In this document: positions 43,301-55,190 of the stretch, one piece after another | Numbering within the stretch: the first letter of the stretch is position 1 | How the letters are laid out: each line of letters begins with the position of its first letter | From: Ascaris suum | Lineage: Eukaryota > Nematoda > Chromadorea > Rhabditida > Ascarididae | Direction of reading: 5' to 3' | DNA length: 64,000 bases | Assembly: GCA_013433145.1 (NCBI GenBank) | Contig: CM024185.1 | Location: 6,976,761 to 7,040,760 of the forward strand | Made by a program: the position numbers and the translations under genes | Notes under the pieces: generated by a model | Seen by the model: only the letters and a program-made list of their open reading frames with translations | What the model was told of the DNA's origin: nothing | Databases searched by the model: none

Positions 43301-46300
43301 AGTTCGGCTGAAATGCATCAAATTTGACAGCAAAATGATTAATTATTCCCATGCAATTGATCATCGAATAAATCCCAATTGCAGCAGTAATGCACAAAAA
43401 ATGCCCTTTATCGTGGTACAAGTTCGGCTGAACTGCATCAAATTTGACAGCAAAATGATTAATTATTCCTTTACAATTGATCATCGAATAAATCCCAATT
43501 GCAGCAATAATGCACAAAAAATGCCCTTTATCGTGGTACAAGTTCGGCTGAACTGCATCGAATTTGACAGCAAAATGATTAATTATTCCTTTATAATTGA
43601 TCATCGAATAAATCCCAATTGCAGCAATAATGCACAAAAAATGCCCTTTATCGTGGTACAAGTTCGGCTGAAATGCATCAAATTTGACAGCAAAATGATT
43701 AATTATTCCCATGCAATTGATCATCGAATAAATCCCAATTGCAGCAGTAATGCACAAAAAATGACCTTTATCGTGGTAAAAGTTCGGCTGAACTGCATGA
43801 AATTTGAGAGCAAAATGATTAATTATTCCTTTATAATTGATCATCGAATAAATCCCAATTGCAGCAATAATGCACAAAAAATGCCCTTTATCGTGGTACA
43901 AGTTCGGCTGAACTGCATCGAATTTGACAGCAAAATGATTAATTATTCCTTTATAATTGATCATCGAATAAATCCCAATTGCAGCAATAATGCACAAAAA
44001 ATGCCCTTTATCGTGGTACAAGTTCGGCTGAAATGCATCAAATTTGACATCAAAATGATTAATTATTCCCATGCAATTGATCATCGAATAAATCCCAATT
44101 GCAGCAATAATGCACAAAAAATGCCCTTTATCGTGGTACAAGTTCGGCTGAACTGCATCGAATTTGACAGCAAAATGATTAATTATTCCTTTATAATTGA
44201 TCATCGAATAAATCCCAATTGCAGCAATAATGCACAAAAAATGCCCTTTATCGTGGTACAAGTTCGGCTGAACTGCATCAAATTTGACAGCAAAATGATT
44301 AATTATTCCTTTATAATTGATCATCGAATAAATCCCAATTGCAGCAATAATGCACAAAAAATGCCCTTTATCGTGGTACAAGTTCGGCTGAAATGCATCA
44401 AATTTGACAGCAAAATGATTAATTATTCCCATGCAATTGATCATCGAATAAATCCCAATTGCAGCAATAATGCACAAAAAATGCCCTTTATCGTGGTACA
44501 AGTTCGGCTGAACTGCATGAAATTTTAGAGCAAAATGATTAATTATTCCTTTACAATTGATCATCGAATAAATCCCAATTGCAGCAATAATGCACAAAAA
44601 ATGCCTTTATCGTGGTACAAGTTCGGCTGAACTGCATCAAATTTGACAGCAAAATGATTAATTATTCCCATGCAATTGATCATCGAATAAATCCCAATTG
44701 CAGCAATAATGCACAAAAAATGCCCTTTATCGTGGTACAAGTTCGGCTGAACTGCATCGAATTTGACAGCAAAATGATTAATTATTCCTTTATAATTGAT
44801 CATCGAATAAATCCCAATTGCAGCAACAATGCACAAAAAATGCCCTTTATCGTGGTACAAGTTCGGCTGAACTGCATCGAATTTGACAGCAAAATGATTA
44901 ATTATTCCTTTATAATTGATCATCGAATAAATCCCAATTGCAGCAATAATGCACAAAAAATGCCCTTTATCGTGGTACAAGTTCGGCTGAACTGCATCAA
45001 ATTTGACAGCAAAATGATTAATTATTCCTTTATAATTGATCATCGAATAAATCCCAATTGCAGCAATAATGCACAAAAAATGCCCTTTATCGTGGTACAA
45101 GTTCGGCTGAAATGCATCAAATTTGACAGCAAAATGATTAATTATTCCCATGCAATTGATCATCGAATAAATCCCAATTGCAGCAATAATGCACAAAAAA
45201 TGCCCTTTATCGTGGTACAAGTTCGGCTGAACTGCATCAAATTTGACAGCAAAATGATTAATTATTCCTTTACAATTGATCATCGAATAAATCCCAATTG
45301 CAGCAATAATGCACAAAAAATGCCCTTTATCGTGGTACAAGTTCGGCTGAACTGCATCAAATTTGACATCAAAATGATTAATTATTCCTTTATAATTGAT
45401 CATCGAATAAATCCCAATTGCAGCAATAATGCACAAAAAATGCCCTTTATCGTGGTACAAGTTCGGCTGAACTGCATCAAATTTGACAGCAAAATGATTA
45501 ATTATTCCCATGCAATTGATCATCGAATAAATCCCAATTGCAGCAATAATGCACAAAAAATGCCCTTTATCGTGGTACAAGTTCGGCTGAACTGCATCGA
45601 ATTTGACAGCAAAATGATTAATTATTCCTTTATAATTGATCATCGAATAAATCCCAATTGCAGCAATAATGCACAAAAAATGCCCTTTATCGTGGTACAA
45701 GTTCGGCTGAACTGCATCAAATTTGACAGCAAAATGATTAATTATTCCTTTATAATTGATCATCGAATAAATCCCAATTGCAGCAATAATGCACAAAAAA
45801 TGCCCTTTATCGTGGTACAAGTTCGGCTGAACTGCATCAAATTTGACAGCAAAATGATTAATTATTCCTTTATAATTGATCATCGAATAAATCCCAATTG
45901 CAGCAATAATGCACAAAAAATGCCCTTTATCGTGGTACAAGTTCGGCTGAACTGCATCAAATTTGACATCAAAATGATTAATTATTCCTTTATAATTGAT
46001 CATCGAATAAATCCCAATTGCAGCAATAATGCACAAAAAATGCCCTTTATCGTGGTACAAGTTCGGCTGAACTGCATCAAATTTGACAGCAAAATGATTA
46101 ATTATTCCTTTATAATTGATCATCGAATAAATCCCAATTGCAGCAATAATGCACAAAAAATGCCCTTTATCGTGGTACAAGTTCGGCTGAACTGCATCGA
46201 ATTTGACAGCAAAATGATTAATTATTCCTTTATAATTGATCATCGAATAAATCCCAATTGCAGCAATAATGCACAAAAAATGCCCTTTATCGTGGTACAA

Positions 46301-48083
46301 GTTCGGCTGAACTGCATCGAATTTGACAGCAAAATGATTAATTATTCCTTTATAATTGATCATCGAATAAATCCCAATTGCAGCAATAATGCACAAAAAA
46401 TGCCCTTTATCGTGGTACAAGTTCGGCTGAACTGCATCAAATTTGACAGCAAAATGATTAATTATTCCTTTATAATTGATCATCGAATAAATCCCAATTG
46501 CAGCAATAATGCACAAAAAATGCCCTTTATCGTGGTACAAGTTCGGCTGAAATGCATCAAATTTGACAGCAAAATGATTAATTATTCCTTTATAATTGAT
46601 CATCGAATAAATCCCAATTGCAGCAATAATGCACAAAAAATGCCCTTTATCGTGGTACAAGTTCGGCTGAACTGCATCAAATTTGACAGCAAAATGATTA
46701 ATTATTCCTTTATAATTGATCATCGAATAAATCCCAATTGCAGCAATAATGCACAAAAAATGCCCTTTATCGTGGTACAAGTTCGGCTGAACTGCATCAA
46801 ATTTGACATCAAAATGATTAATTATTCCTTTATAATTGATCATCGAATAAATCCCAATTGCAGCAATAATGCACAAAAAATGCCCTTTATCGTGGTACAA
46901 GTTCGGCTGAACTGCATCAAATTTGACAGCAAAATGATTAATTATTCCTTTATAATTGATCATCGAATAAATCCCAATTGCAGCAATAATGCACAAAAAA
47001 TGCCCTTTATCGTGGTACAAGTTCGGCTGAACTGCATGAAATTTTACAGCAAAATGATTAATTATTCCTTTATAATTGATCATCGAATAAATCCCAATTG
47101 CAGCAATAATGCACAAAAAATGCCCTTTATCGTGGTACAAGTTCGGCTGAACTGCATCAAATTTGACAGCAAAATGATTAATTATTCCTTTATAATTGAT
47201 CATCGAATAAATCCCAATTGCAGCAATAATGCACAAAAAATGCCCTTTATCGTGGTACAAGTTCGGCTGAACTGCATCAAATTTGACAGCAAAATGATTA
47301 ATTATTCCTTTATAATTGATCATCGAATAAATCCCAATTGCAGCAATAATGCACAAAAAATGCCCTTTATCGTGGTACAAGTTCGGCTGAACTGCATCAA
47401 ATTTGACAGCAAAATGATTAATTATTCCTTTATAATTGATCATCGAATAAATCCCAATTGCAGCAATAATGCACAAAAAATGCCCTTTATCGTGGTACAA
47501 GTTCGGCTGAACTGCATCAAATTTGACAGCAAAATGATTAATTATTCCTTTATAATTGATCATCGAATAAATCCCAATTGCAGCAATAATGCACAAAAAA
47601 TGCCCTTTATCGTGGTACAAGTTCGGCTGAACTGCATCAAATTTGACAGCAAAATGATTAATTATTCCTTTATAATTGATCATCGAATAAATCCCAATTG
47701 CAGCAATAATGCACAAAAAATGCCCTTTATCGTGGTACAAGTTCGGCTGAACTGCATCGAATTTGACAGCAAAATGATTAATTATTCCTTTATAATTGAT
47801 CATCGAATAAATCCCAATTGCAGCAATAATGCACAAAAAATGCCCTTTATCGTGGTACAAGTTCGGCTGAACTGCATCAAATTTGACAGCAAAATGATTA
47901 ATTATTCCTTTATAATTGATCATCGAATAAATCCCAATTGCAGCAATAATGCACAAAAAATGCCCTTTATCGTGGTACAAGTTCGGCTGAACTGCATCAA
48001 ATTTGACAGCAAAATGATTAATTATTCCTTTATAATTGATCATCGAATAAATCCCAATTGCAGCAATAATGCACAAAAAATGC

Positions 48084-48530
48084 CTTTTATAAGTTCGGTG
48101 TGGCTGAAATGCATCAAATTGAATCAAAATGATTGCAAAATTGAATGATGCAAATGCACAAAAAAATCGAATAAATCCAAATTGAAATGCACAAAATTTG
48201 ACCAAAATGATTAATTATTCCTGAAATTGATCATCGAATAAATCCCAATTGCAGCAATAATGCACAAAATTTTATCGTGGTACAAGTTCGGCTGAACTTG
48301 AAAAATGAAATTGCGAATAAAAAAATATTGAGCAATAATGCACAAAAAATGCAATTATTCGGTGCTGAATCAAATTGCCAATGCAAAATTGTGATTCGAT
48401 CAATTGCAGCAAAATGAATAAATGACAATTTGCAGCAATGCCAAAATTGCCTTTCAATAATGGTTCAATTTATAATGCATTCAAGAATTTGAAATTAATT
48501 ATCAATGATTTTATCATCTAAGAATGACAT
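48084..48530. other. Scrambled segment interrupting the satellite
   Basis: Fragments of the monomer (AATAATGCACAAAA, GATTAATTATTCCTG, AATTGCAGCA, GGTACAAGTTCGGCTGAAC) appear out of order and with ragged spacing. Runs of AAAATTG-type filler lie between them. Normal 120-bp periodicity resumes at about 48,531. It directly follows the most homogeneous part of the array. It is either a degenerate junction between two array blocks or poor consensus at an assembly seam. Confidence 0.8.
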
Positions 48531-50524
48531 CAAAATGATTAATTATTCCCATGCAATTGATCATCGAATAAATCCCAATTGCAGCATAATGCACAAAAAA
48601 TGCCCTTGATCGTGGTACAAGTTCGGCTCAACTGCATCAAATTTGACATCAAAATGATTAATTATTCCTTTATAATTGATCATCGAATAAATCCCAATTG
48701 CAGCAATAATGCACAAAAAATGCCCTTTATCGTGGTACAAGTTCGGCTGAACTGCATCAAATTTGACAGCAAAATGATTAATTATTCCTTTATAATTGAT
48801 CATCGAATAAATCCCAATTGCAGAAATAATGCACAAAAAATGCCCTTTATCGTGGTACAAGTTCGGCTGAAATGCATCAAATTTGACATCAAAATGATTA
48901 ATTATTCCCATGCAATTGATCATCGAATAAATCCCAATTGCAGCAACAATGCACAAAAAATGCCCTTTATCGTGGTACAAGTTCGGTTGAACTGCATCAA
49001 ATTTGACAGCAAAATGATTAATTATTCCTTTATAATTGATCATCGAATAAATCCCAATTGCAGAAATAATGCACAAAAAATGCCCTTTATCGTGGTACAA
49101 GTTCGGCTGAACTGCATGAAATTTTAGAGCAAAATGATTAATTATTCCTTTACAATTGATCATCGAATAAATCCCAATTGCAGCAATAATGCACAAAAAA
49201 TGCCCTTGATCGTGGTACAAGTTCGGCTGAACTGCATCAAATTTGACATCAAAATGATTAATTATTCCTTTATAATTGATCATCGAATAAATCCCAATTG
49301 CAGCAATAATGCACAAAAAATGCCCTTTATCGTGGTAAAAGTTCGGCTGAACTGCATGAAATTTTAGAGCAAAATGATTAATTATTCCTTTACAATTGAT
49401 CATCGAACAAATCCCAATTGCAGCAATAATGCACAAAAAATGCCCTTTATCGTGGTACAAGTTCGGCTAAACTGCATCAAATTTGACAGCAAATTGATTA
49501 ATTATTCCTTTATAATTGATCATCGAATAAATCCCAATTGCAGAAATAATGCACAAAAAAGGCCCTTTATCGTAATACAAGTTCGGCTGAACTGCATGAA
49601 ATTTTAGAGCAAAATGATTAATTATTCCTTTACAATTGATCATCGAACAAATCCCAATTGCAGCAATAATGCACAAGAAATGCCCTTGATCGTGGTACAA
49701 GTTCGGCTCAACTGCATCAAATTTGACATCAAAATGATTAATTATTCCTTTATAATTGATCATCGAATAAATCCCAATTGCATCAATAATGCACAAAAAA
49801 TGCCCTTTATCGTGGACAAGTTCGGCTCAACTGCATCAAATTTGACATCAAAATGATTAATTATTCCCATGCAATTGATCATCGAAAAAATCCCAATTGC
49901 AGCAACAATGCACAAAAAACGCCCTTTATCGTGGTACAAGTTCGGTTGAACTGCATCGAATTTGACAGCAAAATGATTAATTATTCCTTTATAATTGATC
50001 ATCGAATAAATCCCAATTGCAGCAATAATGCACAAAAAATGCGTTTTATCGTGGTACAAGTTCGGCTGAACTGCATCAAATTTGACAGCAAAATGATTAA
50101 TTATTCCTTTATAATTGATCATCGAATAAATCCCAATTGCAGAAATAATGCACAAAAAATGCCCTTTATCGTCGTACAAGTTCGGCTGAAATGCATCAAA
50201 TTTGACATCAAAATGATTAATTATTCCCATGCAATTGATCATCGAATAAATCCCAATTGCAGCAACAATGCACAAAAAATGCCCTTTATCGTGGTACAAG
50301 TTCGGTTGAACTGCATCGAATTTGACAGCAAATTGATTAATTATTCCTTTGTAATTGATCATCGAATAAATCCCAATTGCAGAAATAATGCACAAAAAAG
50401 GCCCTTTATCGTAATACAAGTTCGGCTGAACTGCATGAAATTTTAGAGCAAAATGATTAATTATTCCTTTACAATTGATCATCGAACAAATCCCAATTGC
50501 AGCAATAATGCACAAGAAATGCCC

Positions 50525-50656
50525 AAGCCTAAGCCTAAGCCTAAGCCTAAGCCTAAGCCTAAGCCTAAGCCTAAGCCTAAGCCTAAGCCTAAGCCTAAGC
50601 CTAAGCCTAAGCCTAAGCCTAAGCCTAAGCCTAAGCCTAAGCCTAAGCCTAAGCCT
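50525..50656 (-). repeat. Perfect telomeric tract, 22 units of AAGCCT (TTAGGC on the minus strand)
   Basis: 132 bases form exactly 22 uninterrupted AAGCCT units, the C-rich strand of the nematode telomere repeat. The left end abuts a satellite monomer after ATGCCC. The right end passes into TTTGCGTTTACATAACC without degenerate units. In this orientation the tract would cap DNA lying to its right. Lack of any mismatch suggests it is young or maintained. Confidence 0.97.
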
Positions 50657-51653
50657 TTGCGTTTACATAACCAATCCCCACCTTCTACCACAGCCCAACC
50701 CTCACTCTACATCTATCATAAACGCTTACCTTCACCATAACGCTATTCCCAAACCCCAATACCTTTGCCTCAGCATTTAGCGCTTCCACAGTGCAATGAC
50801 GAGAACTTAGAAAGAAAAAACTATTAGGACCTTGAAGTAGGTGCTTTATAATTCTTGTGCGACTATGGCACAGGGCTCCATTTCTATACGAAAAATGCCT
50901 GCATGAGGGGAATTTGACTCCTGCTCCAGCAGAGAGTTATAGTCGGATAAACTTCAACATGACCGTTTCATACATCAGCATGCTGCTTGCCAAACTTCTA
51001 CACGTTTCCCTTCCCGACTGCACAATTCACGCACGCTTATAAATGTAGCACCTGCTTTTAAGCCCACTCTAAGCCTCATATGCATCTATTCTCCCTTCCA
51101 TCATCCTTGAACTTCAATTACCATTACGATGATGAAATTAGTTCCTTATGCACAGTACAGATCAGTGCAGTCAATTAATTATTGCCCTGCTCAAACAAAA
51201 AGCGCAACCTTCAGCATTACGCACTCATCTGTTCCCATCTGTTCACTTAGTGCTTGCTCTTTGCTTTGAGAATGCTCACCACATGTAAGAATCAATGTTA
51301 TTAGTTTCTTGATTTCCGTATCAAAAATTGAGCCGATTTCCGTATTAAACTACGTGCAAACTTTTTATTCATACGTGCGTTTTACTTTTTTATTCGCATT
51401 TCTTTTCACATAACGTCAGTATATATTGAATACTGCATCGATGTTGAGATTGAACTTATTATTTCGATTCATTTAACACAACGGCTGTGGCAGGTAGAAG
51501 AAGAATGAAGAAAGCGTCCTCTATGAATCCAGCTGTTGTCATCCATGTAAAATACTGCAAGAAATGTACTGTTTAAGTAAATACGATGAAATTCCAGGAC
51601 GCCCAAACTGTCTAATAATGACTACTACATCTACAGAGTTTTCCGCGCGGAAC
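50657..51653. other. Telomere-tract flank, initially C-rich and G-poor; no gene
   Basis: From 50,661 to about 50,790 the plus strand is strongly C-rich with very few G, continuing the strand asymmetry of the telomeric tract without its period. Beyond that the composition becomes ordinary AT-rich DNA. I see no gene. Confidence 0.6.
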
Positions 51654-52793
51654 TCATCCACTGAGATGAGGAGAAGGCACATCAAGGAAAATGGCTTGAT
51701 ATGCGCTTTTTGCAACTGGCTTCAATAAGTCGAGTTTTCGATGGAAAAAAAGATGTTGGGAGTGAGTGCCAAGGAAGCTGACGCAAAAAAATCGCCACAG
51801 GTAAATTTGCCCCTTCAATGAATTTGCCCAACTAATATTACAGATCAATTGAGATAATGCCTTGTTTGATTTCCTCTCGTTCTGGAAATCAGCAATTAAA
51901 TCACATTTTTCAGCTACACCTGACTTGTCCCAGAACAGTACTGACTCGAGTCATTCAGTGTCACTAACTCTTGCAGCAGATGATCAATCGGTACAAAACT
52001 GCAGATAAGTGTGGTCATCACAGAGGTTTACATCTAATCACACAATCCGGCTACCACAAATTTTTCGATCTGCATGGTGCCTGCCAAACGACAAAACGAC
52101 CTCGTCATGATGTGCTAAAATATTGAAAGCGCAAGAAAGTCAACTGCACCACCCTCAGACGTTTCGCTCCAATTAAATTCTTTGGCTTGGCGACACTTTT
52201 GGATAGGTGGAAAAATGCCATTACATGTCGCAAGAAATTTCCGAAAATCAAATTAACCTCGATTTTTGTTTTCCTTACAAATTTTCCGCGAGGGTTTATG
52301 CACACTGTGCTGGAAAAAAACGTTCATGGTTTGCCTTCAGCGAAATTCCAAATTGACAGTCTCAACAAAAACGAAAATTTGGAAAAGACCGTAGAATGAA
52401 TTAGATGACGATAGAGAGAAGCGATGATCTTCGGATTAATTAAAGAGTGTTTGACTTCGAGTACCTGTTAAAATATGCAGAAAAACTAGCCCCGCAACAT
52501 GCGATTACTGGTGAGCAAAAAGACAGGTTAAGAACCGCGCCGAAATGAGTTAAACATCGTTCACTTATTTCTTTGATGTGTTTCTTCAACAGATCAACGC
52601 AGCTGCCTTTAGCATTTGTCCCCAATTATGTCATTAACCGGGAGGGTCCAGAATAAGATACGCATCGAAAAAACCTTAAATGTTTCACTTTTCTTCGAAG
52701 TGATTTTATCACTACTGTCACGATCGATGAAACGTTCAAACAATGTGAAAGTAGCGAATGAAGTTTCCGTGAAAGATGCAAGAGGAAACTCAC
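51654..52793. other. Possible 3' region of the adjacent minus-strand gene, unresolved
   Basis: Downstream, in gene direction, of the small membrane-protein exons. A minus-strand frame at 51,654-51,881 is preceded by a good acceptor (TGATTTCCAG) in the phase the upstream exon needs. A second acceptor-like ATTTTAACAG lies near 52,460. Neither continuation shows a membrane segment or recognisable domain, so I did not join them. Confidence 0.3.
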
Positions 52794-54586
52794 AACGGCT
52801 TGTGCAGATCTCGTCAAAAATGCCACCGTTGTAAGATATGATGCAAAAATAGCAAACGGTGCCATCGCCATGTACGCACATCTAACCTGAAAAGTAATGA
52901 TATTTAACGCCTAGGGAGAGGGGAAAGGGGGGAGAGACGAAGACGAGAAGAGGAGGACTAAGTGTTCAGAAGGGAGGGAAGGGAGAGATGGATGGGGGAA
53001 GGACAGAGAAAAGAAGGAAGAAGAGAAGGAGGGAGGAGAAGATAGGAATTGCACCAGCTTCGCTTCAAGCACGAAAACACACATGCTTCATTGGCCTTCC
53101 GGTGAATTCATGTACCCTCACGAAGTTGGGTGTTATCCACAGCTAAGCCATTATCCAGAACGATGTGCTAATCGTAGAATAATACTCGAGTGAAGTGACT
53201 CATCTTTCTTTTGGAATAGATAATCGGCAAAACATACATACCCATCCGTATTTACGATGCAACTGAAGGAAGCAATCCGCAAGACTGAACAAGGACCATA
53301 TGCAGAGGATGCTAACGCAAATCAACGATGGAATCATCCAAAGGGCATAGCCAGCCTTATTGGTTATACCAACAATGACCACTAGAAATGCTATCGCTGC
53401 ACATATCTGCAACACAGCTGTAGCCAAGCAATGGATAGTTAGTGGAAAACGTTTGCAGCACCCTTTACTTCTAACAGTTAGCGATCACAATAGTAAGCGG
53501 TCCTAGGGTTATGTTTTGCTACGACAACTACTTCTCCATAGTGGCCAGTTACTCATGACAATGACCTCTAACCTTTGTTACCTCTAGTCACATCACGCTC
53601 GCTAACCTCTGTTACAGCACTGGTTAATAAATTAGATAGAGACCGGTGCTGACAGGTCACGAATTACTGCCAGCTGACCACTGTAGTGTTTCAACAAGGA
53701 GGTAATGGATTCCATAGCGATGTAGGTGCATTAGTGCACCAGAAGCATTTTTATTAATTACATATTAAGGGCAAAATTGATATGACCATAACAATTCTCA
53801 GGAGAATCGCGATAGGTTGAATCAAACATCGTATAGTTTGATGTTCCCTCATCCAATGTCCAGCCAGTGAATTATTTAAATTGAAAAAAGTATTTGCAAT
53901 CAAAACATGTCATGAAGTTCTCAATTAATTAAACGCATTCAATATATCAGGCGTTTTTAACATATAATGCGCAAATTTATTAAGTTCATTCGACGTTGAT
54001 TACTTAAGTGGGTGTATTTAAACACATATTTAAATACACGTAAATAATCAAACACATTGTTTGCCAAACTGTAAAAATAACAAAAAAAAAGCAATGAATT
54101 AGAGAAGTCTGAGAATAATTGCTGATGTCGACATGAATCATGAATGTGACAGTGTTGTCTACTCACTTCGTTCATACCATCTATGTCACATGACTCATCC
54201 GCAAACGCAATTCCACTGACAGACTAAAGGATGCAAAATGGGAAAGGAACGGTCGTACGCCTCCATTACATGATACCTAAATTAAAGGAAAATTAGGACA
54301 CTGTGGAAGCAGTTTCGACAAATGTCAGTTGCCTAAGGAGAGAAATATTATTATACCAGTTATGCGACATTACAAGTCAGCATAGCGATATTCTAGACTC
54401 AATTATGGCATCATAAACCATGGATAACACGCTCGGAAAAGGAATGAAAGGGAGGCTAAACTTTTGGAATAAGATTCCCTTCCGGAGGGATCAACAGAAG
54501 CACATAAAATAAGATTTATCGATCTGCAAATGTCAACTCACAGCTGTCGCCGTGCGCAATAATATTAACGAAATGCTTGCAGCCAT
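52794..54586 (-). CDS. Small multi-pass membrane protein, MARVEL-like, incomplete at 3' end
   Basis: Three minus-strand exons chain in phase 0: 54,586-54,542 (MAASISLILLRTATA, donor GTGAGT), 53,406-53,242 (acceptor GTTGCAG, donor GTATGT) and 52,886-52,794 (acceptor TTTTCAG, donor GTGAGT). Together they give 101 residues. Hydrophobic segments lie at about residues 5-33 (AICAAIAFLVVIVGI), 36-57 (MIPSLICVSILCIWSLF) and 76-93 (AMAPFAIFASYLTTVAFL), with basic residues near HRKYGW between the second and third. The spacing recalls small tetraspan proteins of the MARVEL type, but that is inference from topology only. A fourth segment and a stop are expected further left and were not found. The chain of start, donors and acceptors is the main support. 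Confidence 0.5.
52912..53047. repeat. Polypurine tract (GGGA/GGAA-rich)
   Basis: About 135 bases almost wholly A and G on the plus strand, with no strict period. It lies in the intron between the last two exons of the minus-strand membrane-protein gene, so the transcript would carry a polypyrimidine tract. Confidence 0.9.
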
Positions 54587-54924
54587 CTCGCTCTCGAAAC
54601 TTTTTTCACACAGTCGCTCACCAAGCACCTAGTTTACACAAATAACGACCTAATTCACTACCGGATCAAAGACGATTCCTCTTATCGCAGCAACTATTTG
54701 CATAAACTGTCAGCAAATTATAAAATGCCGAAACGATGCAGTGATATTTTAAACGAGCTCGCCAAATGCAAAATTCTTCTAAAACGATCAGTTTTTATCT
54801 GTAAGTACTGACGAGCGTATTACACTCTCCTCTACATACCACTTTAACTTAAATTTCAATCAATTCACATTTAACTACTTCCTTAATTCAACTCCCATCA
54901 TGAAAATTCACTCATTATGAACGG

Positions 54925-55190
54925 GGTCGACGCACTTAGCCACAAGCGCACGCGCACGAGAGAGACGGAGAGAGAACGCGCGCGTCCTCGGAAAGCGGCG
55001 CGGTAGTGGTCACTCGTCAACAAAAATGTCGCAGTAAATATGAAAATATACCGTAAGGAAACAAAATTTGAAAGACGAATTTCAACACATCTTAAAGAGC
55101 ATTGAATGCTCTATCAGAATCATTAACAAGCTGAGACAAAAACAAGAACTTTTCTATAAGATCAATTTCTTATATGACGCGCAATTGACA
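54925..55190 (+). repeat. Left terminal inverted repeat
   Basis: Pairs with 57,783-58,048. The inner end reads TATATGACGCGCAATTGACA, matched on the other arm by TGTCAGTTGCGCGTCATATA. Confidence 0.9.

Larger units (their letters stand above)
14025..50524 (+). repeat. 120-bp AT-rich satellite array, about 300 monomers
   Basis: Head-to-tail monomers of 120 bp, all in one orientation. Landmarks in each unit: CCCTTTATCGTGGTACAAG, TTCGGCTGAACTGCATC, CAAAATGATTAATTATTCC, AATTGATCATCGAATAAATC and CCAATTGCAGCAATAATGCA. Variant positions cluster: CCTTTATAATTG versus CCCATGCAATTG, GACAGC versus GACATC versus TTAGAGC, and GAATAAAT versus GAACAAAT. Monomers are mixed types to about 32 kb, nearly identical from about 35 to 48 kb, scrambled at 48,084-48,530, and mixed again to the right edge. 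Many left-side monomers carry one- or two-base indels. Since 120 is divisible by three, one frame on each strand is open for long stretches. Confidence 0.98.

Noticed and set aside
44561..48205. Proteins of 1,178 (plus) and 1,214 (minus) residues, and the other 40-residue-repeat ORFs across 14-50.5 kb
   Set aside because: They arise from a stop-free monomer of length divisible by three. They overlap on both strands, start and stop wherever an indel shifts the frame, and have no splice or regulatory context.
14025..50524. CRISPR-like array
   Set aside because: Units are contiguous 120-bp monomers without unique spacers. The surrounding genes are spliced and eukaryotic.
50453..50780. KPKPKP, LSLSLS and GLGLGL ORFs
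   Set aside because: They are six-base telomere repeats read in different frames.
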